This document shows positions 1-7,620 of a stretch of DNA of 49,378 bases, piece by piece. This DNA is from an archaeon (GTDB taxonomy: Archaea > Thermoproteota > Nitrososphaeria > Nitrososphaerales > Gagatemarchaeaceae): assembly GCA_021819105.1 (NCBI GenBank), contig JAKASK010000004.1, positions 53,913-103,290 of the forward strand, read 5' to 3'. How positions within the stretch are numbered: the stretch's first letter is position 1; each line of letters begins with the position of its first letter. A program made the position numbers and the translations under genes. The notes under the pieces were generated by a model. It ran no database searches. It was not told where the DNA came from and saw only the letters and a program-made list of their open reading frames with translations.

Positions 1-43
1 TTCTGTCTAATCTCCGTCTGGTAGACGGCATTCATTCGACAGT

Positions 44-487
44 CTAAGCTGATTTTGTGGGCCTTCTGGCACGAGGCTTGGGGGATGCGAGTGCCCTGGG
101 CTTCTCTTTCATTACGTTGACGCTTGCTTTCACCAAGTTCTTGACCAAGGGCACCGGAATTCTCTCATACAAAGGAAGGTGGATGGCTGCCTTTGTCGTG
201 TGATACCCACTGAGTTCGTCTTGGTGATCTTGAACCACAGGAGGGCGTAGAAGGAGAGCGATGTACGACTTTTGAAGCCCAAACCATGCGAACATTCCGT
301 TGTAGTCATAGCCTGGGTAGAAGTATCCGGGCATGTGGAAGTAGCTCATGGTTTCAGTGGCGCCCGGTGCGGCCTCCCTGATGGCCGCTCTAATCTCGTT
401 CAACTTCGCCTGAATATCCTTTGGGCATCCTGCTATGTAGGCGTCGATGTCCTTTGACCCCGATTCCTGGGATATCCGTTTCACCAT
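44..487 (-). CDS. DUF1801 (YdhG/YjbR-like) domain protein
   Basis: A 147-aa protein matching the small DUF1801 fold. It has an N-terminal region with D-A-Y-I-A-G-C-P, a helix with I-R-A-A-I-R-E-A-A-P-G-A, then the central M-S-Y-F-H-M-P-G-Y and W-F-G-L-Q-K-S-Y-I-A-L motifs typical of the family. The C-terminus is a basic tail rich in Pro, Arg and Lys. Some relatives are linked to iron or Fe-S handling, but no biochemical role can be assigned here. The ATG lies 27 bp downstream of a TATA box (512-517), so the mRNA is probably leaderless. The gene stands alone. The family call is from motif memory. Confidence 0.75.
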   Translation of the reverse strand: MVKRISQESGSKDIDAYIAGCPKDIQAKLNEIRAAIREAAPGATETMSYFHMPGYFYPGYDYNGMFAWFGLQKSYIALLLRPPVVQDHQDELSGYHTTKAAIHLPLYERIPVPLVKNLVKASVNVMKEKPRALASPKPRARRPTKSA

Positions 488-511
488 GAACGCCTTTTTG
501 CTCTGTCCTTC

Positions 512-517
512 TATAAG
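512..517 (-). promoter_or_regulatory. TATA box for the DUF1801 gene
   Basis: CTTATA on the minus strand, centred about 27 bp upstream of the ATG at 487. This is the spacing expected for a leaderless archaeal transcript. Confidence 0.55.
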
Positions 518-568
518 GACTGGGTCAAACCGAACGAAGATTAGACAGAACCCAGGGGTCGCGCACTG

Positions 569-856
569 TTACTGCGGTGGGAGCCTGCTTGACATGCGGC
601 TCACTCCGGTTACTTCGTACTGGCTGACGAGGGGGGACTTTGAAATCGCCTCCTCGATCTTGTCCACCATCCCCTCCTCCTCCGGCGCAACTATGTCGAC
701 TATGACGGCTGAGAGGCCGAAGGCGATGGGCTCGATCTTCTGCGCCCTCAGACGGGCAGTCTCGGGTAGGAGAGGGACTACCGAGTCCACGATCTTCTGG
801 TGCTCGGTGGTCGTATCCTGTGGAAGCAGCTTGACCCTGACTACGTAGGAGCCCAA
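569..856 (-). CDS. ef1b: Translation elongation factor aEF-1beta
   Basis: Nucleotide exchange factor that regenerates GTP-bound aEF-1alpha. The 95-aa product begins L-G-S-Y-V-V-R-V-K-L-L-P and contains K-I-E-P-I-A-F-G-L-S-A-V and a C-terminal S-Q-Y-E-V-T-G-V-S-R-M, the hallmarks of the short archaeal factor (usually about 90 aa). I chose the TTG at 856 because it sits 5-6 nt after a GAGGAG Shine-Dalgarno sequence and gives the family's usual length. A longer in-frame start would run into the upstream zinc-ribbon gene in a different frame. It lies 11 bp downstream of that gene, a pairing found widely in archaea. Confidence 0.9.
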   Translation of the reverse strand: MGSYVVRVKLLPQDTTTEHQKIVDSVVPLLPETARLRAQKIEPIAFGLSAVIVDIVAPEEEGMVDKIEEAISKSPLVSQYEVTGVSRMSSRLPPQ

Positions 857-867
857 CGGAAGCTCCT

Positions 868-1050
868 CTAAGGTCCCTCGAAGCCGCAGTTCACGCACTT
901 GTACCGTCTGGAGAACTTCCGGCACTTCTCTGACCTCCAGATGACCGTCTCGTGGCAGTTGGGGCAGCTGAAATGGACGGCTCTCTCGGCAGGCTTGATC
1001 GGCCTGTTGCAGGAGTTGCACAGCGGTAGCGTGACCGTCCCCTGAGACAT
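868..1050 (-). CDS. Zn-ribbon RNA-binding protein linked to translation (COG2888-like)
   Basis: A 60-aa protein built from cysteine pairs: C-N-S-C (about 11-14), C-P-N-C (about 29-32), a single C near 43 and C-V-N-C (about 52-55), so two zinc ribbons can form. Archaeal members of this family are predicted RNA-binding translation factors and are usually encoded beside aEF-1beta, as here. The ATG at 1050 lies about 31 bp from a TATA box (1079-1084), giving an mRNA with at most a few leader bases. The precise molecular role is unknown. Confidence 0.8.
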   Translation of the reverse strand: MSQGTVTLPLCNSCNRPIKPAERAVHFSCPNCHETVIWRSEKCRKFSRRYKCVNCGFEGP

Positions 1051-1078
1051 TTCTCAGGAGCCCCTTCTGCGCCGGCTG

Positions 1079-1084
1079 ATATAG
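1079..1084 (-). promoter_or_regulatory. TATA box for the zinc-ribbon/aEF-1beta operon
   Basis: CTATAT on the minus strand, about 31 bp before the zinc-ribbon ATG. It is the only AT-rich element in this short spacer. Confidence 0.5.
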
Positions 1085-1106
1085 GTTGCTGGGGCGAGGG
1101 GCCGTT

Positions 1107-2255
1107 TCACCCTTCCATGAGAAGCGAACGGACCTCGGCCGAGGCGACGACCCTGGCGACCCTCAGGAGCCCCGGCATCCCCAGGGCACCGAGCAACGCG
1201 CTCCCGTGGAAGTCGAAGTCCGTCTGTGAGAGTTTCAGGACAAGTTTGGGGGTGCCCATGGCCGAGAAGACGGCCTCCAAGTCCTTGTTCGAAAGCTTCT
1301 CGAAGACCCCCCTGAGTCTCAGCATCGTCTTCATCTCCTTGAGGAAGACCGCACCCCACTCCTTCCGGTAACCGGCCAGGAGCGCCGGGTCCCCATCCTG
1401 GACGCTCCGAGCGGCCCACTTGGCCGCGATGACGGCGCCGGCGATCGATGTCATTATCCCCCCTGCGGTGGTCGGCTTGACCTGTCCCGCAGATTCGCCG
1501 ACGAATATGCGGCCGGGTTCCACGAACCTCGGCGAGGGTCCCCCGACGTAGATGGGGGCGCTGACCTTCCGGAGCACCCTGCAGTTCTTCCCCCTCAGGA
1601 AATCGTCCAGGGCCCTGAACGGGCTCACGCCGTAGCCGGCCGCCCCCACCTTCGCCCTGTGCCTGCCGAACGGTATCACCCAGGCGAAGAATCCGGGATA
1701 CTTCGCCGCATCGAGGTAGACTTCGACGACGTGCTCCCTGACCCACTCTCCTTCGAGCTCGTACTTGGCCGCAGGGAGTATCCCGCGGCGGGGACTCGAA
1801 GCGGGACCGGTGGCGTCGACGAGATATCTGGCCCTGACGTCTAGGTCGCCCACCCTCGCCTCCACTCCGTCATTCCTCTGGGACATGGGGCCCACCCGGC
1901 AGCCGGTCCGAACTTCGGCGCCGTTGGAGACCGCTGCGGCCGCAACCTGCTTGTCGAATGCGCTCCGGTCCAGGACGACCACGTCGAGCGCGGACGCGTT
2001 GACCGCGAAGTGCCTGTCCGAGGGGGAGTGGATGACAGCGGAGGAGATTCTGTTCTGGATCACTTCGGGACCCGGAGGGTAACCATACTTCGTCAGCCCT
2101 CTGAGACTCACGAGGCCGTCGCACTTCTCCGGCTCTCCGATCTCGTCGTGTTCCTCGGCCACCAGCACGGACGCCCCCCTCTTGGATGCCTCAGAAGCGA
2201 AGGCTAGGCCGGCGATGCTCCCGCCGGCCACAAGGAAGTCGTAGGTCTTGGACAT
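1107..2255 (-). CDS. Geranylgeranyl reductase family FAD oxidoreductase
   Basis: A 382-aa flavoprotein of the family that saturates the isoprenoid chains of archaeal membrane lipids (digeranylgeranylglycerophospholipid reductase type). Visible features are the N-terminal dinucleotide-binding G-G-S-I-A-G-L (about residues 11-17), the family signature G-E-P-E-K-C-D-G-L-V (about 41-50), D-A-T-G-P at mid-protein, and the second FAD motif G-R-I-F-V-G-E-S-A-G-Q-V-K-P with a following T-A-G-G-I. Length is typical. It is transcribed divergently from pth2; its ATG is about 25 bp from a TTAATC/GATTAA element near 2280. Paralogues in this family are common, so the exact substrate (phospholipid, geranylgeranyl-PP or quinone side chain) is uncertain. 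Confidence 0.82.
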   Translation of the reverse strand: MSKTYDFLVAGGSIAGLAFASEASKRGASVLVAEEHDEIGEPEKCDGLVSLRGLTKYGYPPGPEVIQNRISSAVIHSPSDRHFAVNASALDVVVLDRSAFDKQVAAAAVSNGAEVRTGCRVGPMSQRNDGVEARVGDLDVRARYLVDATGPASSPRRGILPAAKYELEGEWVREHVVEVYLDAAKYPGFFAWVIPFGRHRAKVGAAGYGVSPFRALDDFLRGKNCRVLRKVSAPIYVGGPSPRFVEPGRIFVGESAGQVKPTTAGGIMTSIAGAVIAAKWAARSVQDGDPALLAGYRKEWGAVFLKEMKTMLRLRGVFEKLSNKDLEAVFSAMGTPKLVLKLSQTDFDFHGSALLGALGMPGLLRVARVVASAEVRSLLMEG

Positions 2256-2275
2256 CGCCGAGAGCTCTCTGAAAG

Positions 2276-2297
2276 GCTTAATCGGACTCGTATTAAC
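2276..2297. promoter_or_regulatory. Divergent promoter region between geranylgeranyl reductase and pth2
   Basis: Two separate AT-rich boxes lie in the 59-bp spacer. GATTAA on the minus strand (2278-2284) is spaced correctly for a leaderless reductase transcript. TATTAA on the plus strand (2291-2296) is about 22 bp from the pth2 ATG, slightly short. Confidence 0.4.
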
Positions 2298-2314
2298 CGT
2301 TCGAACCAGATCCG

Positions 2315-2662
2315 ATGAAACAGGCCATCGTGGTCAGGACCGACCTGGGGATGGGGAAGGGGAAGCTGGCTGCCCAGGCAGCCCACGCGTCCCTGTCGGC
2401 CGCCGAGGCATCCCAGCACCGGAAGGGAGGGTGGTACGATGCATGGAAGGAGGGGGGCCAGGCGAAGATCGTCCTTAAGGTGGGGTCGGAGTCAGAGCTC
2501 CTAGAAGTGTTTCAGAAGGCGAGGGCGGCAGGGCTACCTGCGTCGCTGATAGAAGACAGAGGGCTGACCCAGCTGGAACCGGGGACCGCGACCTGCGCTG
2601 GAGTGGGCCCCGCCCCGGACGCCGACGTGGACGCCATCACGGGGAAACTCAAACTGCTTTGA
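2315..2662 (+). CDS. pth2: Peptidyl-tRNA hydrolase, Pth2 type
   Basis: Cleaves peptidyl-tRNAs that drop off the ribosome so that the tRNA can be reused. The 115-aa sequence is full length for the archaeal/eukaryotic PTH2 family. It shows [25 protein letters not shown] at the N-terminus, [14 protein letters not shown] in the middle and [10 protein letters not shown] near the end. Its stop overlaps the TTG start of truD (TTGA), so the two RNA enzymes are translationally coupled. Confidence 0.93.
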   Translation: MKQAIVVRTDLGMGKGKLAAQAAHASLSAAEASQHRKGGWYDAWKEGGQAKIVLKVGSESELLEVFQKARAAGLPASLIEDRGLTQLEPGTATCAGVGPAPDADVDAITGKLKLL

Positions 2663-3894
2663 CCGAGGCAGCGTCGGTCGAAGCCGCCGTGGGGATGTGC
2701 GTTTACGCCACCGGCGGGCCGAGATGCAGCGGTCGGGCGAAGACGTCGGCAGAGGACTTCAGGGTGGAGGAAAGGATCTCCGCACTTGGGATGGTGGAGG
2801 AAGAGCAGCCAGGGTACTTTCCGCTCTACAGGGTGGAGAAGCAGGGCATCGACACGATGCACATGGCGGCGGAGATGTCCCGCGAGCTCAGGAGCAGGCT
2901 GAGCTACGGAGGGCTGAAGGACAGCAGGGCAGCCGCTGTCCAGTACGTCACCCCGACCAGCCTCCGCTCGTCGAAACCCGGGCGCATCCAGAGGGAGAAG
3001 TTCAGCGCGGAGCTGGTGGGATGGGTGCCAAGGCCGCTCACCCGGAGTGCGGTGGCTGGCAACAGGTTTGTAGTCACGCTGAGGGGCTGCTGCGACGAGA
3101 TAGGCGAAAGGATCGAGGAAGCGTTCGCCGCGGCCCGCGAGAGGAGGGTCCCCAACTACTTCGGCCTGCAGAGGTTCGGGGTCGGCGGGGCGGGGACCCA
3201 CCTCGTCGGCAGGGCGATCGTCAAGAGGGATTTCGAAGGGGCGGTGAAGCTGATCCTCGGAGAGTCGGCCGGCGAAACGAGCCCGGAGAGAGCGACCGGT
3301 GAGCTGCCGCCGCTTTCGCGGGGCCAAGATGTCGAGAGGGCGGTCGCGAAAGAGGCGGCAAGGCACCCGGGGGAGTGGGTCAGAGCCCTGAGGGCGGTCC
3401 CGGTGAGGCTGCGGAGGCTCTACGTGCAGGCATACCAGTCTTACGTGTTCAACAGGTCGCTGACCCTCGCTCTGATGTCTGGGGAGGACATTTCCAGCTG
3501 CATCAAGGGTGACAACTGGGCTTCGGTCTCGGGGGGAGGCCTTCTGACCTCCTTCGCGAAGAGCGCCAAGGAAGCCCCGGTCGGAGACGCCACCCCGTTG
3601 ATCCAGTTGGCCGGGTATGCCTACAGGAACTACGGGTCGAGGTTCGACGGCTGGGTGGAAGAGGCCCTGAGGGCCGAGGAGGTCTCCCCCGGCCAGTTCT
3701 TCATCGAAGAGATGCAGGAGGCATCGGCGGAGGGGGGATTCAGGAGGCCCCACATGGCGATGGGGGAGGAGTCCTGGACGGCAGTGGGGGAAGCGGCCAC
3801 CCTTACCTTCACTCTGGCAAGGGGGGAGTACGCCACCGTGCTGCTGCGCGAGGTCCTGAAGCCGGAAGACCCCCTTGTTTCGGGGCTCGTCTGA
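2659..3894 (+). CDS. truD: tRNA pseudouridine(13) synthase TruD
   Basis: Isomerises uridine 13 of tRNA to pseudouridine. The 411-aa product carries F-R-V-E-E near the N-terminus, the catalytic-loop motif G-L-K-D-S-R-A-A (about residues 90-97), N-Y-F-G-L-Q-R-F-G, the inserted TRUD domain in the middle third, and the closing [13 protein letters not shown] signature. Length fits archaeal members. The start is a TTG that overlaps the pth2 stop by 4 nt, so no separate promoter is needed. Confidence 0.93.
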   Translation: MTEAASVEAAVGMCVYATGGPRCSGRAKTSAEDFRVEERISALGMVEEEQPGYFPLYRVEKQGIDTMHMAAEMSRELRSRLSYGGLKDSRAAAVQYVTPTSLRSSKPGRIQREKFSAELVGWVPRPLTRSAVAGNRFVVTLRGCCDEIGERIEEAFAAARERRVPNYFGLQRFGVGGAGTHLVGRAIVKRDFEGAVKLILGESAGETSPERATGELPPLSRGQDVERAVAKEAARHPGEWVRALRAVPVRLRRLYVQAYQSYVFNRSLTLALMSGEDISSCIKGDNWASVSGGGLLTSFAKSAKEAPVGDATPLIQLAGYAYRNYGSRFDGWVEEALRAEEVSPGQFFIEEMQEASAEGGFRRPHMAMGEESWTAVGEAATLTFTLARGEYATVLLREVLKPEDPLVSGLV

Positions 3895-3904
3895 GCCGGG
3901 AACG

Positions 3905-3911
3905 CTTATAC
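3905..3911 (+). promoter_or_regulatory. TATA box for ferredoxin-NADP reductase
   Basis: CTTATAC starts 38 bp before the ATG at 3943, which predicts a leader of about 9 nt. Confidence 0.5.
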
Positions 3912-3942
3912 AGGCTTTGAAGTTGGCCCAGCACAGAATTTC

Positions 3943-4938
3943 ATGTCCTCGGACGTCTACGACCTCACCATAATCGGTGCGGGTCCGAGCGGACTCTTCG
4001 CAACCTTCTACGCAGGGCTTCGGCAGATGAAGACCAAGGTGATCGACGCCCTGGAAGAGCCGGGGGGACAGGTCGCAGTCCTCTACCCTGAGAAGTACAT
4101 CTTCGACGTCCCAGGATACACGAAGATCCTTGCCAAGGACCTCGTGAAGGCCCTCGTGGACCAGGCGTTCCAGTACAACGCCACCCTGGTGCTCGGTGAA
4201 AGGGTGACGTCGCTCCACAAGACTGACGGCGTCATCGAGCTTTCGACCGACAAGGGGACCAAGCACTACTCGAAGGCGGTCCTAATCGCGGCCGGGGTGG
4301 GCGCCTTCTCACCAAACAGGCTCGAGGCGAAGGGCGCCTCCGACTACGAGGGGAAGGGGGTGTATTACTTCGTCAAGGACAAGAGCGTCTTCAAGGGCAA
4401 GAGCCTCCTCATAGTCGGGGGCGGGGACTCGGCCGTGGACTGGGCGCTCAACATCAAGGACATCGCCAAGAAGATCACCCTTGTACACAGGCGAGACGTG
4501 TTCAGGGCGCACGAGGGGAGCGTTGCCGAGCTCATGGGTTCGAAGGTGGATGTCAGGCTGTTCTACGAGGTGGGGAGCGTCATGGGGGACGGGACGAAGG
4601 TGACCGGGGCAGTGGTGTACGACAACAGGACAAAAGCTGAGACCACCCTCGAAGTCGATGCGATTCTCGTAAACATAGGATTCAGAGCGGACCTCGGTCC
4701 GATAAAGGACTGGGGGCTGCAGATAGACGGCAGAGAGATCAGGTCGAACGGGAAGATGGAGACCAACATCCCGGGGGTCTACGTCGCCGGGGACATCGCC
4801 GGGCCTCTGGACGGGGTGAAGCTGAACCTGATAGCCACGGGCTACGCCCAGGCCGCACTGGCGGTCAACGTGGCGAAGGCGTACGTCGACCCTAACTCCA
4901 AGATCTTCCCCGGCCACAGCAGCGAGATGAAGAAGTAG
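3943..4938 (+). CDS. Thioredoxin-reductase-like ferredoxin-NADP+ reductase
   Basis: A 331-aa flavoprotein that should move electrons between NADPH and ferredoxin. It has the FAD site I-I-G-A-G-P-S-G-L-F (about 10-19), P-G-G-Q-V, the NADP-binding G-G-G-D-S-A-V-D-W-A and the second FAD motif G-V-Y-V-A-G-D-I-A-G. The C-x-x-C redox pair of true thioredoxin reductases is absent: the region reads Y-Y-F-V-K-D. That absence points to the YumC-type FNR subgroup. It is monocistronic and converges on eL15 with a 1-nt gap. The zinc ferredoxin at 37.3 kb is a plausible partner (inference). Confidence 0.85.
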   Translation: MSSDVYDLTIIGAGPSGLFATFYAGLRQMKTKVIDALEEPGGQVAVLYPEKYIFDVPGYTKILAKDLVKALVDQAFQYNATLVLGERVTSLHKTDGVIELSTDKGTKHYSKAVLIAAGVGAFSPNRLEAKGASDYEGKGVYYFVKDKSVFKGKSLLIVGGGDSAVDWALNIKDIAKKITLVHRRDVFRAHEGSVAELMGSKVDVRLFYEVGSVMGDGTKVTGAVVYDNRTKAETTLEVDAILVNIGFRADLGPIKDWGLQIDGREIRSNGKMETNIPGVYVAGDIAGPLDGVKLNLIATGYAQAALAVNVAKAYVDPNSKIFPGHSSEMKK

Positions 4939-4939
4939 C

Positions 4940-5401
4940 CTAGTCTACCTTGCCGAGTATCCGCCTGTAGTTGTAGTCCTTGCTTATCGCAGGGTGCATC
5001 GGGTCGATGAGCACGCACTCGTACCAGGCGTGGATGCCGTCCTGCCAGACCGGATACGACCCAAGGAGCTTCATGTTGGGGTGGCGCTCCTGGGCCCTGC
5101 GTTCGGCGACCTGCTGAGACGAGACATCCGACTTGATCTTGAGGACGCCCATGTGCTTAGGCCTTCTACCAGAGGTCGGCCTCTGCTTCCGCATCCCGCC
5201 CCTCGAGACCCGCATGCGGACGACTATGACCCCCTCCTTCGCCTTGTACCCTATGGCCCTTGCACGGTCGAGGCGCCATGGGCGGTCCACTCTGAGCATC
5301 GCAGGCTGCTTGCGGAGCTCCACGGCGCGGGTCCTCATGTCCCCGCCCTTCTCACGGAGCACCTGCTGCCAAGTCTTCGAAATCTGGCGGTACATCGGCA
5401 T
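4940..5401 (-). CDS. rpl15e: Large ribosomal subunit protein eL15 (L15e)
   Basis: Structural protein of the 50S subunit, found in archaea and eukaryotes. The sequence contains the Y-R-Q-I-S-K-T-W N-terminus, the basic R-V-R-mid region with R-K-Q-R-P-T-S-G-R-R-P-K-H-M-G, and the conserved G-S-Y-P-V-W-Q-D-G-I-H-A-W-Y-E-C-V-L-I-D-P close to the C-terminus. I chose the ATG at 5401 (153 aa). It follows a TATA box (5426-5432) by about 28 bp and a GAGG by 7 nt, and fits the usual start M-x-M-Y. An in-frame TTG at 5419 would add six residues. Confidence 0.92.
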   Translation of the reverse strand: MPMYRQISKTWQQVLREKGGDMRTRAVELRKQPAMLRVDRPWRLDRARAIGYKAKEGVIVVRMRVSRGGMRKQRPTSGRRPKHMGVLKIKSDVSSQQVAERRAQERHPNMKLLGSYPVWQDGIHAWYECVLIDPMHPAISKDYNYRRILGKVD

Positions 5402-5425
5402 CTGGGCGCCTCGTTTCAAGTCGGC

Positions 5426-5432
5426 AAATAAA
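5426..5432 (-). promoter_or_regulatory. TATA box for eL15
   Basis: TTTATTT on the minus strand, centred about 28 bp from the ATG at 5401. It supports that start over the upstream TTG at 5419, which would lie only about 10 bp from the box. Confidence 0.5.
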
Positions 5433-5444
5433 CGTTCGGCTGGG

Positions 5445-6356
5445 TCAGCCGATTGCGAAGAAGGCCCTGACCTTCTCCCCGATGACCGTGATGGCGTTGA
5501 CCTGCGCCTCTTCAGTCTGGCCCCCTATGTGGGGGGTGAGGATGGTGTTGGGCGCCCCCATGATCGCGCCCGACGGGGGCTCCTTCTCGAACACGTCCAA
5601 TCCCGCGCCTCCCAGGCGCCCATCCTTCAAGGCCGCCGCCAGCGCTTCTTCGTCAACGACCCCACCCCGCGAAGTGTTCACAAGAACCGACCCCCTCTTC
5701 ATGCTGGAGATCCGTTCGGGTCCCACCAGCCTCGCGGTGTCGGGGGTCATTGGGACGTGGAGGGTGATGAAGTCAGAGGAAGAGAAGAGTTGGTCGAGGG
5801 AGACCACCTTCGCTCCAAGCTGGTCGAGAACCTCCCTGGGGATGGCGACCACGTCGTAGACCAGGATGCTCATCCCCAGCACCCTTGCTATCTCGCCTAT
5901 CCTTCTACCGATCCGTCCCAGGCCGACTATGCCGAGCACCTTCCCCTTCAGTTCTCTGCCGACGAGAGCGCTCTTTTCCCACTTCCCTGACTTCGTCCCG
6001 ACGTCTGCCTGCACCACCCTCCTGCTGATGCCAAGCATGAGGAGCATAACGTGCTCGGCCACGGCCTCCACGAGCGACTCTGGGCTGTTCACCACAGTTA
6101 CCCCCCTAGACTTCGCGAATTCTACGTCGACGTTGTCCAGCCCGGTCCCTGGCCGGGCTACCAGCCTGAGCTTGACCGCCCTCTCCAGGACCTCCCTGTC
6201 CACCTTCGTCCTGCTCCGGACTATCAGGCCGTCGTATCCTCCGACGACCGAGAGGAGTTCGTCCCTCGTGATCTCAGGCCTGTAGTCCACCGCAACCGTC
6301 GGCCCGAGGGAAAGCTGGTCGAGTTCGACCTTGTCGCAGATCAGGATCTTGACCAT
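5445..6356 (-). CDS. serA: D-2-hydroxyacid dehydrogenase, phosphoglycerate dehydrogenase-like
   Basis: NAD-dependent dehydrogenase of 303 aa, most like the short (no ACT domain) D-3-phosphoglycerate dehydrogenases that start serine synthesis. It has the substrate-domain motif I-V-R-S-R-T-K-V-D, the Rossmann G-L-G-R-I-G-R-R-I-G (about residues 144-153), and the catalytic residues Arg in N-T-S-R-G-G, Glu in D-V-F-E-K-E-P-P and His in T-P-H-I-G-G. Its start lies inside the end of the upstream FAD oxidoreductase gene (16-nt overlap), so they form an operon. Glyoxylate or hydroxypyruvate reductase activity cannot be excluded. Confidence 0.82.
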   Translation of the reverse strand: MVKILICDKVELDQLSLGPTVAVDYRPEITRDELLSVVGGYDGLIVRSRTKVDREVLERAVKLRLVARPGTGLDNVDVEFAKSRGVTVVNSPESLVEAVAEHVMLLMLGISRRVVQADVGTKSGKWEKSALVGRELKGKVLGIVGLGRIGRRIGEIARVLGMSILVYDVVAIPREVLDQLGAKVVSLDQLFSSSDFITLHVPMTPDTARLVGPERISSMKRGSVLVNTSRGGVVDEEALAAALKDGRLGGAGLDVFEKEPPSGAIMGAPNTILTPHIGGQTEEAQVNAITVIGEKVRAFFAIG

Positions 6357-7567
6357 CTTTCCAGCCCCAGCCTTGCGGCCTCAGAGACCAGCGATATATC
6401 GCTTGAACCTAAAGCACTGCAATAGGCGAGCGACCTGAGCGTAGCGAGTCCCCCCAGGGCGACGAGCACCGGTTCGGCGTGCGCCTCCTCTTCGACTGTT
6501 TCCACCCCCAGGGCGGTCCCCTTCCTGCGGTCGTAGACGATGGCGCAGGAGGAGCGCTCGTCCCGGCGCACCCCCACGGTGCCCACTTCCAGCCCTGCGG
6601 CCCTTGCCGCGGCGACCCCGGCTCCCATGCGGGTCCACGACAGCCCGAAGACGGCACACCCGAAGCGCCTCGACTCGGATATCCGGACGTCCGCACCCCC
6701 GGCGTTGGCGCCTGCGATCCTTCCCGAGGGCCCCTGCTCGTCCTCGAGGGTGGCACGAGAAGGACCCCATTCGAGCTCGGCGCAGCCGCCCGCGGAGAAG
6801 ACGCCGGGGACCGTCGTCCTCATTTCCGGCCCCACCAGGACCCCGCCGCCCGGGCCGACGGCAGCCGGGCTGGGAACCGGCCTCGGCATGCGCCGGGGCA
6901 CCACAGCGAGGACATCCGAAGGGAGCACCTCGCCTCCTGTGAGGACCGCCTCGAGCCCCCGGGCTCCAAGGGCCCTGTCCAGGCGACCGGCCCTGACGGA
7001 CACCCCTTTCCGTTCGGCCGCGTCGAAGAGGACTTGGGCCGCGAGCCGTCCCGGCGCCGCGTGCTGCCAGAAGGAGAGGAGCATCGTCACCCTCCTCCCT
7101 CCCGAGGCAGCCCTCTCTGCAACCTGCATCCCCCGGACCCCTTCCCCCGCGACCACCACGCGCTCGGCTGAAGCCAGGTCCCTCCCGAGCCCTGCATACG
7201 CCCCCGGAGAGTCCAGGACGTTCACCCCGTGCCTCCCCCGCCCCTCGAACGCGAAAGGCTCGAAAGAAGAGCCAGACGCCAGTACGAACGCGTCAGCGCC
7301 GAAGCCTCCTCCCCCAGCCGTCGCCGCCCAGCCCCCGGTGAGCGAGACCACCCTCGCGCCGAGGGAGCAGACGACCTCCGGCGGAAGTGGACTGGGACGG
7401 CTTGCGACGGCTCTCCTCCTGCCTTCGAAGATCAGGTCCGGCCAAGCCCGCCAGTCAGGGGCCGGGGCCGAGGCGGCGTCGACGAGCACCACCTCCGACC
7501 CTCCCCGGGCGGCTTCCCTGGCCGCTTCGCCTCCGGCCTTGCCGGCGCCTATCACGCAGACCTTCAC
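6341..7567 (-). CDS. FAD/NAD(P)-dependent oxidoreductase, dihydrolipoamide-dehydrogenase-like fold
   Basis: A 408-aa pyridine-nucleotide-disulfide-type flavoprotein of unknown substrate. It opens with the FAD motif V-I-G-A-G-K-A-G-G-E-A-A and later has a second nucleotide-binding stretch V-V-V-A-G-E-G-V-R-G-M and the V-F-S-A-G-G-C-A motif. The first half has no active-site C-x4-C, so it is unlikely to be a true disulfide reductase. A C-terminal region resembles the dimerisation domain. The GTG at 7567 sits 27 bp from the palindromic TATA box at 7591-7598, shared with ychF. It overlaps the downstream dehydrogenase by 16 nt, hinting at a shared pathway. Confidence 0.65.
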   Translation of the reverse strand: MKVCVIGAGKAGGEAAREAARGGSEVVLVDAASAPAPDWRAWPDLIFEGRRRAVASRPSPLPPEVVCSLGARVVSLTGGWAATAGGGGFGADAFVLASGSSFEPFAFEGRGRHGVNVLDSPGAYAGLGRDLASAERVVVAGEGVRGMQVAERAASGGRRVTMLLSFWQHAAPGRLAAQVLFDAAERKGVSVRAGRLDRALGARGLEAVLTGGEVLPSDVLAVVPRRMPRPVPSPAAVGPGGGVLVGPEMRTTVPGVFSAGGCAELEWGPSRATLEDEQGPSGRIAGANAGGADVRISESRRFGCAVFGLSWTRMGAGVAAARAAGLEVGTVGVRRDERSSCAIVYDRRKGTALGVETVEEEAHAEPVLVALGGLATLRSLAYCSALGSSDISLVSEAARLGLERWSRS

Positions 7568-7590
7568 ACCGTTGCTCGCCGCCTGCGATG

Positions 7591-7598
7591 GTTATAAC
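7591..7598. promoter_or_regulatory. Palindromic TATA box shared by two divergent leaderless genes
   Basis: GTTATAAC is its own reverse complement. Its centre (7594.5) is 26.5 bp from the GTG of the YchF-type GTPase (7621, plus) and 27.5 bp from the GTG of the FAD oxidoreductase (7567, minus). No other AT-rich element exists in the 53-bp spacer. Confidence 0.65.
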
Positions 7599-7620
7599 GG
7601 GCCGCTGACTCGGCGGCCAC

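Noticed and set aside
2512-4266. A 584-codon open frame on the minus strand
   Set aside because: It is antisense to pth2, truD and the ferredoxin-NADP reductase, which have clear family motifs. Its translation is Arg/Pro/His-rich low-complexity sequence, as expected from the complement of GC-rich genes.
3943-4938. Thioredoxin reductase
   Set aside because: The redox C-x-x-C of thioredoxin reductases is absent, so the ferredoxin-NADP reductase subgroup is the better call.
6341-7567. FAD oxidoreductase as a dihydrolipoamide dehydrogenase
   Set aside because: The fold is similar, but the active-site disulfide C-x4-C is not present after the first FAD motif.
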